Source of the DNA: Caloramator fervidus
Lineage (GTDB): Bacteria > Bacillota > Clostridia > Clostridiales > Caloramatoraceae
DNA length: 47,248 nt
Reading direction: 5' to 3'
Assembly: GCF_900108045.1 (NCBI RefSeq)
Contig: NZ_FNUK01000017.1
Location: 1 to 47,248 of the forward strand
Part shown: positions 16,853 to 27,200 of the stretch, piece after piece
How positions within the stretch are numbered: position 1 is the stretch's first letter
Layout: every line of letters starts with the position of its first letter
Position numbers and translations under genes: made by a program
Notes under the pieces: generated by a model
Seen by the model: the letters and a program-made list of their open reading frames with translations, nothing else
Told to the model about the DNA's origin: nothing
Databases searched by the model: none

Positions 16853-17020
16853 ATGTCAGACAAAACATTAATTTGCAAAGATTGCGGAAAGGAATTTATC
16901 TTCACTGAAGGAGAACAACTTTTCTACAAGGAAAAAGGATTCGAAAATGAACCAAAAAGATGTCCAGAATGTAGAAGAGTAAAAAAACAACAAAGAAGAC
17001 AAGAAAACTTCAGAAGATAA
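16853..17020 (+). CDS. Small zinc-ribbon protein
   Basis: A 55-codon gene: two C-x2-C knuckles (Cys8/Cys11 in 'CKDC', Cys37/Cys40 in 'CPEC') flank an aromatic stretch, and the C-terminus is very basic (about ten Arg/Lys in the last 18 residues). This fits the zf-trcl-type probable zinc-ribbon family found in many Firmicutes; no function is established. The basic tail suggests nucleic acid or ribosome contact. AGGAGG lies eight bases upstream, a promoter and a long structured leader precede it, and a terminator follows immediately, so it is a single-gene unit. Confidence 0.88.
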   Translation: MSDKTLICKDCGKEFIFTEGEQLFYKEKGFENEPKRCPECRRVKKQQRRQENFRR

Positions 17021-17021
17021 T

Positions 17022-17042
17022 AAGGAGAGCTAAGCTCTCCTT
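17022..17042. terminator. Bidirectional terminator between convergent genes
   Basis: Nine-bp perfect stem with a 3-base loop (17022-17030 / 17034-17042) and a T-run on the plus strand. It follows the zinc-ribbon gene and also closes the minus-strand gene ending at 17044. Confidence 0.85.
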
Positions 17043-17043
17043 T

Positions 17044-18060
17044 TTATATTCTAGTTTTTCTTATATCCTCTTCAAGTCTTAATATTTTACCTTTCATTTC
17101 ATCATCTAAATTATTAAGTATCTCTTCCCTAAATTTTAAACCTAACTGCTTTCTGTCAAGACCTTTACAATCTTTATTTAAAATATCTGACCAGCTTATT
17201 TTTTTATTTCTAAAAATTAAATCCAAATCAACTAATCTTTCACCATTTTCAAAATATTCAAGGCCTAACAGGATTTTTTTTATCTCTTTCGGATTTTTTA
17301 ACGTAAAAAGTCTAACTTGATAAACTAAAATCGACATCATAAATCTAGGATAATCCTTTGTCCATGTTTCACCTAATATAATTCCTAAATCAAAATTATC
17401 TAAAACAACCGATAATCTTTCATAATGTTTTCTATATTCACTATATCTATCATATATTCTTATATAAACTTCATTCCACTCTACCCCAATAAGTCCTTCA
17501 TTTAAGAATCTTAAAACCTGTGTTCTAAGCCTTTTAAGCAAATTAAAGCATGTCATATTTACTAATATAGTTTTAGAATTAATATCGTGAATATTTATTT
17601 TTTTATCTAAAGATTTATCTGTAAAACATATTATTGTATCTTGATATGTCCCTTCATCTAAACTTTCATGTAATGTTAATAATTTCCCATTATATTCATT
17701 TTTTATAGTTTCTATAATCTTATCACCATCACCTAAAGTTCTTATCAAAATAATTCCTGGAGCTATATGACAATCATTAACAAATTCATACCCTTTTAAA
17801 TTAAACATTCTTGCAAAAAACTCATCAAATGGAATAGGTATTAAAATGCTTGAAATTATATCTTTATATCTAGCTATATTTTTATTAGGCTCTGTAATAA
17901 GGACAATAGTACTACTTTCTATTGCAAAATCTAAAGCAGAATCTATATCTAGTTTTAAGCCCTGCATATAAGATAGTAAAAACAATTCAAAGTCTTTAGG
18001 ATTCTTGCAACCAAAAACAACCATTTTAGGCCCACTTCTTATAATAGATAACAACCCCAT
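17044..18060 (-). CDS. Uncharacterised 338-residue protein
   Basis: I do not recognise this family. The protein appears soluble: no signal peptide or membrane segment is seen. The N-terminal part (about 10-180) alternates short hydrophobic strands and helices, as in 'KMVVFGC' and 'STIVLITEP', suggesting an alpha/beta fold. The remainder is helical and charged, ending 'LRLEEDIRKTRI'. The start is uncertain: ATG 18060 is only one or two bases after AAAGGGG, and a TTG at 18054 has better spacing. It follows the metallophosphoesterase-like gene by seven bases, so the two are probably co-transcribed and may work together. Confidence 0.75.
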   Translation of the reverse strand: MGLLSIIRSGPKMVVFGCKNPKDFELFLLSYMQGLKLDIDSALDFAIESSTIVLITEPNKNIARYKDIISSILIPIPFDEFFARMFNLKGYEFVNDCHIAPGIILIRTLGDGDKIIETIKNEYNGKLLTLHESLDEGTYQDTIICFTDKSLDKKINIHDINSKTILVNMTCFNLLKRLRTQVLRFLNEGLIGVEWNEVYIRIYDRYSEYRKHYERLSVVLDNFDLGIILGETWTKDYPRFMMSILVYQVRLFTLKNPKEIKKILLGLEYFENGERLVDLDLIFRNKKISWSDILNKDCKGLDRKQLGLKFREEILNNLDDEMKGKILRLEEDIRKTRI

Positions 18061-18067
18061 ACCCCTT

Positions 18068-18649
18068 TCATTTTCCTATTTTGCTTATTTTAAATCTATA
18101 ACTATCCGTTCCTATAGGATAATATAGTTTTATCACATTATTCTTATAAAAAATATTTATATAATAAATTCCATTCAAATATGTTAAATCAAAAATCCTT
18201 TTATCATGCCCATACAAATAAAAATCACAATTCTTAGGCAAATTTTCAAATTTATGAGCAAGTCCAAGTTTCAAACCTTCATATAAAAATATATCTCCCT
18301 CCCTTATAACTTTTACGTTACTTTTTAAATCTAAAACTGATATATTATCATGATTTCCCGGAACAATGACTATTAAATCTGCAAACTTTGAAAGAGCATT
18401 TAAAAAATTATCTGCTTCTTTTTTATAAATATTTACAAGATAAGGATTCAATTCTAATTTTACATCATCAGCAATATCTCCTGTATGAATAACAATGCTT
18501 GGTTTTATCTTTTTTACCATTTTTATTATAGAACTATAAATATAAGACGGAGTATCACTTATGTGAATTAAAGCTTTGCTGTTATTTAAAATCTTTGGAA
18601 CATATATTTTCCCAAAAATATGATACAAATTTTCCCATAAAACTTCCAT
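18068..18649 (-). CDS. Calcineurin-like metallophosphoesterase with altered first motif
   Basis: A 193-residue protein with most metallophosphoesterase motifs: 'HTGD' (55-58), 'PGNHD' (97-101), 'GLAHK' and a terminal 'YGHD' near 147. The first motif, usually Asp-x-His, reads 'SDTP' (31-34), so one metal-ligand histidine is replaced by proline. The gene could encode a phosphodiesterase of the YfcE/MJ0936 type with altered metal binding, or a non-catalytic relative. ATG follows GGGGATG by five bases. It is transcribed divergently from the nucleotidyltransferase gene and sits in front of the unknown 338-residue gene. Confidence 0.82.
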   Translation of the reverse strand: MEVLWENLYHIFGKIYVPKILNNSKALIHISDTPSYIYSSIIKMVKKIKPSIVIHTGDIADDVKLELNPYLVNIYKKEADNFLNALSKFADLIVIVPGNHDNISVLDLKSNVKVIREGDIFLYEGLKLGLAHKFENLPKNCDFYLYGHDKRIFDLTYLNGIYYINIFYKNNVIKLYYPIGTDSYRFKISKIGK

Positions 18650-18748
18650 AAAAACATCCCCTATTTAAGTAGTATAAACTTTTTATTTTTGTAAAAAAAT
18701 ATTATATAGGCAATATTAGACAAAATTTCAAAAAAGGAGTGCAATACC

Positions 18749-21196
18749 ATGAAAGCAGTAATAATGGCAGGTGGAGAAGGAACTAGATTAAGACCATTAA
18801 CTTGCGGAATTCCAAAACCAATGGTTCCAATACTTAACAAACCTGTAATAGAATACACAATTAAACTTTTAAAAAAATATAATTTTGACAAGATTGCTAT
18901 AACTACTTGCTACCTTTCAAATTTCATTATTGATTATTTAGGAGATGGAAGCAAATTTGGAATATCTATTGATTATTACATAGAAGAAACTCCCCTTGGA
19001 ACAGGAGGAAGTGTGTTAAATACTGGAGATTTCATAGATCAAACTATTCTAGTAATAAGTGGAGATGTTTTAACTGATATAGATCTTTCAAAAGCTATAG
19101 AATTTCATAAAAATAAAAATTCCAAAGCAACTTTAATTTTAAAACGAGCAACAAACCCCTTAGAATATGGAATTGTCATAACAAATTCAGAAGGTAAAAT
19201 AGAAAGATTTTTAGAAAAGCCAAGCTGGGGCGAAGTCTTTAGCGACACAATAAATACAGGAATATATATACTTGAAAAAGATGTTTTCAACTACTATAAA
19301 AAAGGAGATTCCTTTGATTTTAGCAAAGACCTTTTCCCAAGATTACTAAAAGACAATGTTCCAATGTATGGGTATATAACAGATGAATATTGGAATGACA
19401 TTGGAGATATAAACTCATACAAACAAACTCATTTTGACATATTAAACGGTAAAGTAAAAGTAGATTTGGATTTACCTATGGTAAAAGAAGGAATATACAT
19501 AGGGGAAGGAACTGTAATAAAAGATGATGTTATAATAAATCCTCCTGTTTACATAGGCAAAAACTGTATTATAAACTCAAAAGCCAAACTTGATTCATTT
19601 ACAATAATTGGAGATAACTGTAAAATTGAAGAAAATGCCTCAATAAAAAAATCTATAATTTGGAATAACACATCAATTGGTCAATCTACTCAAGCTAGAT
19701 CAACTATAATATGCAATAAGGTTATAATTAAAAATAATGTAAATTTATTCGAAGACTCAGTAGTAGGAACAGAATCTACAATAGAATCCTTCTGCACAAT
19801 AAATCCATCAATTAAAATTTGGCCCTTCAAAAAAATAAAAGAATCCTCCATTGTAAACAACAATCTAGTTTGGGGAACAAAAGTGAGCAAAACACTATTT
19901 GGAAACAGAAATATATCAGGAGACATTAATATAGATATAACTCCTGAATATGCAAGTGTTTTAGGTTCAGCATACGCAAATATCGTAAATAAAAGTAAAC
20001 CTGTAGTGGTATCCTGTGATGATAGCAATACTTCAAAAGCAATTAAAAATTCTATATTATCAGGATTGCTATCCTCAGGAATAAGAATAATAGATATTGA
20101 AGATGTAACATTACCAATAGCAAGAAATGCAGTTATGTTTTATAATGCCTCAGGAGGAATCCATACTTATTCTGACATAAATTCAAAAAACAAAGTTTAT
20201 ATAGAATTTATAAACGAAAAAGGTGGAAACATAGATCGATCTACTGAAAAAAAGCTTGAACATTTATATCATCGTCAAGATTTTGAAAGATGTAATTCTG
20301 ATTCCATAAAAGATGTCATTAAAATTTATAATTATTCTTCCTATTATATTAACACAATATTATCTCTTTTAAAAAATATTCCTAAAATCAAAAATAACTC
20401 ACCAAAAATACTATTATCCTCTGAAAGTGAACTTTCACTATCGATAGTACATAAAATTTTAACTGAAATAGGTTGTAAAGTATTTATAGATTATAGTTTA
20501 AGGAAAGGATTAGATAAAGAAAGCCTAGATATTCTCTCTAAAAAAGTAGCAAATGAAGGATTTTTCCTTGGAATTTTAATTAACTTTAACGGTGAAAGTC
20601 TAAAACTTATAGATAACAAAGGCAATATTATTGATAATGAAAAATACATTTTGCTAACAGAGCTTATACTTGCAAAAACAGGAAAATGCAAAAAATTTAT
20701 AGTTCCATATACAGCAACTAAACAAATTGAAGAAATAGCAAAGAATTATTCTTTAGAGGTTATAAGAACAAAATCTAATATATCAAATCTTTTAAATGAA
20801 ATATTAAAAGATAACGACCTTATTTATCAATACTTATTAAATTTTGATGCCTCTGCCGCATCTGCATTGATTATAGACTTCGTGATAGATAATAACATTA
20901 CACTTTATGAATTAGTTAATGAAATACCAAGATTTTATACAAAACATAGGGAAATTGTTTGTGATATCTCAGAAAGAGGAAAAATTATAAGACAGCTTAT
21001 AGAGCAAAACAAAGATAAAAACATAGAACTATTTGAAGGTTTAAAAATTAATACAGAAAAGGGATGGGTAATTATTATCCCTGACAACGAAAAACCCACT
21101 TTTAACATATATAGCGAAGGATATTCTGAAGAATTTGCAGAGGAAATAAGTTTTGATATTTACAATAAAATATTAAACCTAATAAACAACTCTTAA
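18749..21196 (+). CDS. Sugar-1-phosphate nucleotidyltransferase fused to a degenerate phosphomutase domain
   Basis: Three parts are visible in 815 residues. Residues 1-235 are a nucleotidyltransferase with intact 'GGEGTRLRPLT' and 'EKP' motifs. About 245-360 is a left-handed beta-helix of hexapeptide repeats. About 375-815 matches phosphomannomutase/phosphoglucomutase. In the third part the phosphoserine loop (T-A-S-H-N-P in active enzymes) reads N-A-S-G-G-I-H-T near 467-473 and the metal loop (D-G-D-G-D-R) reads F-N-G-E-S-L near 613-618, so mutase activity is unlikely. Related fusions are annotated as mannose-1-phosphate guanylyltransferases; the nucleotide and sugar are not proven. It is followed 19 bases later by the beta-glucan synthase and probably supplies or senses an NDP-sugar. 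Confidence 0.9.
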   Translation: MKAVIMAGGEGTRLRPLTCGIPKPMVPILNKPVIEYTIKLLKKYNFDKIAITTCYLSNFIIDYLGDGSKFGISIDYYIEETPLGTGGSVLNTGDFIDQTILVISGDVLTDIDLSKAIEFHKNKNSKATLILKRATNPLEYGIVITNSEGKIERFLEKPSWGEVFSDTINTGIYILEKDVFNYYKKGDSFDFSKDLFPRLLKDNVPMYGYITDEYWNDIGDINSYKQTHFDILNGKVKVDLDLPMVKEGIYIGEGTVIKDDVIINPPVYIGKNCIINSKAKLDSFTIIGDNCKIEENASIKKSIIWNNTSIGQSTQARSTIICNKVIIKNNVNLFEDSVVGTESTIESFCTINPSIKIWPFKKIKESSIVNNNLVWGTKVSKTLFGNRNISGDINIDITPEYASVLGSAYANIVNKSKPVVVSCDDSNTSKAIKNSILSGLLSSGIRIIDIEDVTLPIARNAVMFYNASGGIHTYSDINSKNKVYIEFINEKGGNIDRSTEKKLEHLYHRQDFERCNSDSIKDVIKIYNYSSYYINTILSLLKNIPKIKNNSPKILLSSESELSLSIVHKILTEIGCKVFIDYSLRKGLDKESLDILSKKVANEGFFLGILINFNGESLKLIDNKGNIIDNEKYILLTELILAKTGKCKKFIVPYTATKQIEEIAKNYSLEVIRTKSNISNLLNEILKDNDLIYQYLLNFDASAASALIIDFVIDNNITLYELVNEIPRFYTKHREIVCDISERGKIIRQLIEQNKDKNIELFEGLKINTEKGWVIIIPDNEKPTFNIYSEGYSEEFAEEISFDIYNKILNLINNS

Positions 21197-21215
21197 AGAA
21201 AGGAGTTGATGGTGG

Positions 21216-24200
21216 GTGCTTTATATGTATGTAGCTTTATTCTTTGTTTTACTTGTAGTCTTTTTTATCTTAAACAAAACATCAAATAAAATAAATAAAC
21301 ATATTGAGATAAAAGATGCACTGCTTAATCATGATGAACTAATTCAACATGCTAAAGAAATAGCAAAAAATCACTCCGTAGAAAAAAATAAAAAAGGAAT
21401 TGATATATTATCTCACCGTCTGATAGATAATTATAAGTTTATAACAAATTTATATTTAAAAACTAATGATTTAGCTAAAACAAAAAAGAATTTGCCTTCT
21501 GGTAGCGACTGGCTTCTTGATAATTTTTACATAATAGAAGATAATTATAAAAATATTATAAGAAATGTAAACAATAAAACTTTTAAAGAACTTGAAATAT
21601 TAAACAAAGGATATTATAAAAATTTTCCACGAATATTTATATTAGCAGTAGAACTTATATCTCATACCGATGGTAGAATTGAAAAAGATTTACTTATTGA
21701 TTTTATAAATGCTTATCAAAAAATCCATCATCTTTCTATGAGCGAAATTTGGGCTTTACCCTTATGTCTTAGTATTGCCCTCTTTGAAAAAATAAGAAAC
21801 TTATGTGAAAAATTAAACACAACTCAAAACGAGTGGAACAAAGCTGAAGAAATAATTAAACTTGATGATTATGGCAAAATAACCAAAGCATTATCCGATA
21901 AATTAGAAAACAAAACATTTACTCCAAGTTTTATTGAACATCTTGTTGAAATATTAAAGAAAAACGAAATATATAACGAACCTGTTTTAGACTTTATAAA
22001 ATCTAAACTTTTATATGAAAATATAAGCATTGAAAACATAATAAATATTGAACATCAAGAACAAGCACAGATTGCCATTTCTTTTGGAAATAGCATAAAT
22101 AGTTTAAGACTTATAAACGCTTTAGATTGGAACGAAATATTCGAAGAAATCTCTGTTGTAGATAAAATCCTTTCAAAAGATAAATTTTATAAGTTACAGG
22201 ACAAAGAAACTAGAGATTACTATAGGCATAAGATCAAAAAAATAGCTTCTAAATACAATGTTTCTGAAAGCAAAGTAGCAAAACATTTAATATTGCTTGC
22301 AAGCCAAGCAAATACGGACAAAAAAAGTCATGTTGGATATTACCTTTTGGATGAAGGTTTAAATCTTTTAATAAACAAACTTACAAATAAAAACAATAGA
22401 ACAAGAAACTTACTTCCTACACTATATTTCTTAACTTTATTTACCCTTTTACTTGCTTTAAACTTTGCTTTATCCTATTACTGTTTTATTAAAACCAAAA
22501 ATTATACTTTATCAATATTATCCTTTTTGGTGCTTTTAATTCCTTTGAGCGAAGTTTCAATATCTTTTACTAACTGGATATTTACTCACTTTTTAGAACC
22601 ATCTTTCCTTCCAAAACTTGATTTTAAAGATGGAATTCCAGACGAATACAAGACAATAATAATAATACCTACGGTTTTACCAAATGTAAACAGGGTAAAA
22701 TCTATATTTAATCAACTTGAAGTAAATTATTGTGCAAACAAAAATAAAAACATATATTTTGCAATTTTAGGAGATTTTATTGATTCTAAACAAGAATTTA
22801 TGGGAAATGAAGAGGAAATAATAAAAACTGGATTAGAACTTACAAAAGAACTAAACAAAAAATATTCAAAAAATGAAGATATTTTCTATTATCTGCACAG
22901 AAAAAGAATTTATAATCCAGCCCAAGAAAAATGGATGGGTTGGGAAAGAAAAAGAGGGGCAATATATGAATTTGTAGAACTTATACGTGGAAATCTAGAT
23001 ACAAACTTCATAATTCTTTCATCAGATATTACCCCACTTAAAAATGCTAAATATATAATTACTATAGATGCTGATACAATAATGCCAATAGGATCAGCAG
23101 AAAAACTAATCGGCACTATATGTCATCCTTTAAACAAAGCAGAATACGACGCCAATAAAGGAATAGTAACCAAAGGATACGCCCTTATACAACCAAGAAT
23201 AGGAATAAACATTGAAAGTGCCAATAAAACTATCTTTTCAAGAATCTTTGCGGGCAATGGAGGAGTGGATCCTTATTCTAAAGCTATTTCAGATATTTAT
23301 CAAGATATTTTTAAAGAAGCTATATTTACAGGAAAAGGTATATTCGACATTGATATTTTCAAGGATAGCTTAAAAAATATACCTGAAAATACACTACTAA
23401 GCCATGATTTAATAGAAGGAAGTTATTTAAGGGTAGGACTTGCAACAGATATAGAACTTATAGATAACTATCCTGAAAAATATAGTTCATATATAATGAG
23501 ACAACATAGATGGACTAGAGGAGATTGGCAAACAATTCCTTGGCTTAAATCAAAAATTAAAACATCAAATGGTGATTTAATAAATAATCCACTAAATTAT
23601 ATTTCTAAATGGAAAATAATAGATAATCTTCGTCGCAGCTTGGTATTTATATCTAATTTTATCTTGATAACTTATGCTTCTATTTTTATTAAAGATAAAT
23701 TATTAATATCTACTGCATTAATTTGTATGTTTTTCCCAGTTTTCTTAGGATTTTTAGACTATTTAAACTTAAAATATTTTATATCACCAAAGGAAAAATT
23801 AAACGGAAACTTAATATACGGGCTTAAAGCTTCATTTTATCAATGTTTATTAAATTTCATATTTCTTCCATACAATACATATATTATGGCTCATGCTATA
23901 TTAAAAACTCTTTATAGAATATATATATCAAAGAAAAACACCCTTGAGTGGGTTACTGCAGCAGATGTGGAAAGTTCATTAAACAACGACCTAAAAAGTT
24001 TTATAATAAGAATGTATCCCGGATTAATAATTTCATCGGTATATCTTTTATTAGGTCTTTTTAAACAAACTTTAATTCTACCATTAATTTTTTCTTTAAT
24101 TTGGTTTACCTCACCTTTTGTAGCTTATTATATTAGCAAACCAACTATACGTAAATATGAATTTATTAAAGAAGACATTGATATACTAAGAAGAATCGCA

Positions 24201-27200
24201 AGAAAAACATGGTTATTTTATGAAGAATTTACTGATAAAAGTAATAATTATCTTCCTATTGACAATTACCAACAAAGTCCTGTAAAAAAAGTTGCCCACA
24301 GGACATCTCCAACAAATATTGGTTTTTATCTTTTAAGCTGTCTTTGCGCTAAAAATTTAGGATATATAAGCTTATCTAAAATGCTTACTAAAATCAATGA
24401 AACTTTATCAACCATAGAAAAATTAAAAAAATGGAAGGGACATCTTTATAACTGGTACGACACAAAAACATTAGAAGTATTACATCCATATTATATTTCA
24501 ACAGTTGATAACGGTAATTTTATAGGATATCTAATAACTTTAAAAGAAGGAATAAAGTCTTTATTAAATGAACCTATTTTCTCTAAAAATGATATTGAGG
24601 GCTTAAAGGATACTTTAAAACTAGATAATAATCTAAAAGAATATGTTGAGCAATTAGAACAATTAACAAAAAATGAATCCTTTGATATTAAAAAATGGAT
24701 ATCTATTTTAAATGAATTAGAAAAATTAGAACCCTCAAATCTTTTCAGACAAAAAGTTGTTGATGCCGCTAAAGACTTTAAACAGGAAATTGAAAAATTT
24801 ATTCCTTTATACCTTTTAAATGATGATGAATTTATCACTAAAATACATAATTTTTCAATAAAGAATCTTAATAAATTTTATGAAGATATGTTAAAAGATA
24901 AGCCTGAGATTAGCGTATATTTACATAATGTAAAAAATCTACTCAATTTTGCCCATAAAATTATATCTCGTATAGAAACAATAATAGATAATACTAATTT
25001 CTCACTACTATATGACGAAAAAAGAGATCTGTTCTCCATAGGATTTAATGTAGAAGAAAATAAACTTACTAATTCATATTATGATCTTTTAGCATCTGAA
25101 AGTAGACTTGCAAGTTATATAGCTGTAGCAAAACGTGAAGTTCCTGTAAGTCATTGGTTTAGACTCGGAAGAAGCCTTGTAAAAATAAATGGATATAGAA
25201 GCTTAGTTTCTTGGACAGGAACGATGTTTGAATATTTCATGCCTCCAATTGTTATGAAAACTTTTGAAAATACTTTACTTAGTGAGACTTACTATACTGC
25301 AATAAAGGCTCAAATAAAATATGGTAACGACAGAAAAGTTCCTTGGGGAACTTCAGAATCTGGTTTTTATACCTTTGACCTTCTTCTTAATTATCAATAT
25401 AAAGCCTTTGGAGTTCCAGATTTAGGCTTAAAAAGAGGGCTTATAAACGATCTTGTTATTTCACCTTACTCAACAGTTTTAGCACTACCTTTTAGTCCTA
25501 AAGAATCCATAGAAAATTTAAAAAGAATAATCAATGAAATAGGAGAAGGAATATATGGTCTTTACGAAGCTATAGACTATACACCAGAAAGACTTCCTAA
25601 AAATAAAAATGCAGCAGTGGTTGAAAGTTTCATGGCCCATCATCAAGGAATGATATTAGCCTCAATAAATAATTTTATAAACCAAAATATATTGGTAAGA
25701 TATTTTCATTCAGATCCTACAATCAAATGTGGAGAATTTTTATTACAAGAAAAAATACCTTTAAGGGTAATAATCACAAAAGAACATAAGGAAATTGTAA
25801 AACCATTTAAGCGTGAAGTATATAAAGAACAAACAATAGTTCGTGAAGTTGGAGCCTTTGAATCTGATATACCTATTTGTCATATTTTATCTAATGGAAA
25901 TTATTCTATAATGCTTACAAATGGAGGTTCAAGTTTTAGCAAATACAATGATATATACATAAACAGATGGAGAGATGACGCTATTCAAAGGCGTTATGGA
26001 ACATTTATATTCCTTCGCAATCTCAACGATAATAAAGTTTTATCAACTACTTATGAACCAATTTGCAAAAAAGTTAAATATTATAAAGCTAAATTTTCAC
26101 AAGATAAAGCTGAATATTTATTAAAAGAAGATAATTTAGAAATTCATACAGAAATTTGTGTTTCACCTGAAGATAACTGCGAAATTAGAAAAGTCAATAT
26201 AACTAACTTTTCTAACGATAATATAACCTTAGAAGCAACAAGTTATAGTGAAATAGTTTTAAACAACATAATGGCTGATATAGCTCACCCTGCATTTAGC
26301 AACTTATTTGTAAGAACAGAATTTGATGACAAATATAACTGCATTATAGCATCTAGAAGACCTCGTGAAGAAGGAAGACCACCCCATTTTGCCTTCCATT
26401 CACTATTAGTTATTGGAAATAAACTAGGAAACATTGAATATGAAACAGACAGACTTAAATTTTTAGGAAGAGGGAAAAACATCTCAGAACCACAAGCACT
26501 TTATCAACCTCTTACAAAATCAATTGGCGCTGTTTTAGATCCTATATTTAGCCTAAGATGTAGATTAGAAATAAAATCAGGTGAAACAGCTACACTAGTA
26601 TTCTTTACTGGATATGGTAAGACTAAAGAAGAAGTATTAGAACTTAGCAAAAAATATAGCGACTATTCAAACGTTAAGAGAGCCTTTGAACTTGCAAATA
26701 TAAGGAGCAAAATGGAACTTAGATATTTAAATCTTAAAGCCTCCGAGGTTATAGATTTTGATAATATGTTATCTCACATTTTGTATTTAAGCCCTCTTAA
26801 AGCAAAATATAAGGATATAATTAAACAAAATAAAAAGGGACAGCAAGAATTATGGAAATTTGGTATATCAGGAGATATTCCTATAGTTTTAGTTACAATA
26901 AATAAATGTGAAGATATTGAAGCAATAAAAACCATGATAAAAGCTCATGAATATTGGAGAAATAAAGGGCTTAAAGTAGACCTTGTAATACTTAACCAAG
27001 ATGAAAGTTCATATCTACAACCTTTAAGGAATCTTATACAAGATACAATAATGCGAAGCATTACAAGCGATGTTTTAAATAAATCTGGAGGAATTTACGT
27101 TTTAAATGAAAAGGAAATGAATGAAGAAGATGTTATTTTACTATTTACTGTAGCAAGATTAATAATACATGCTCAAAAAGGTTCAATATCTAAACAAATA

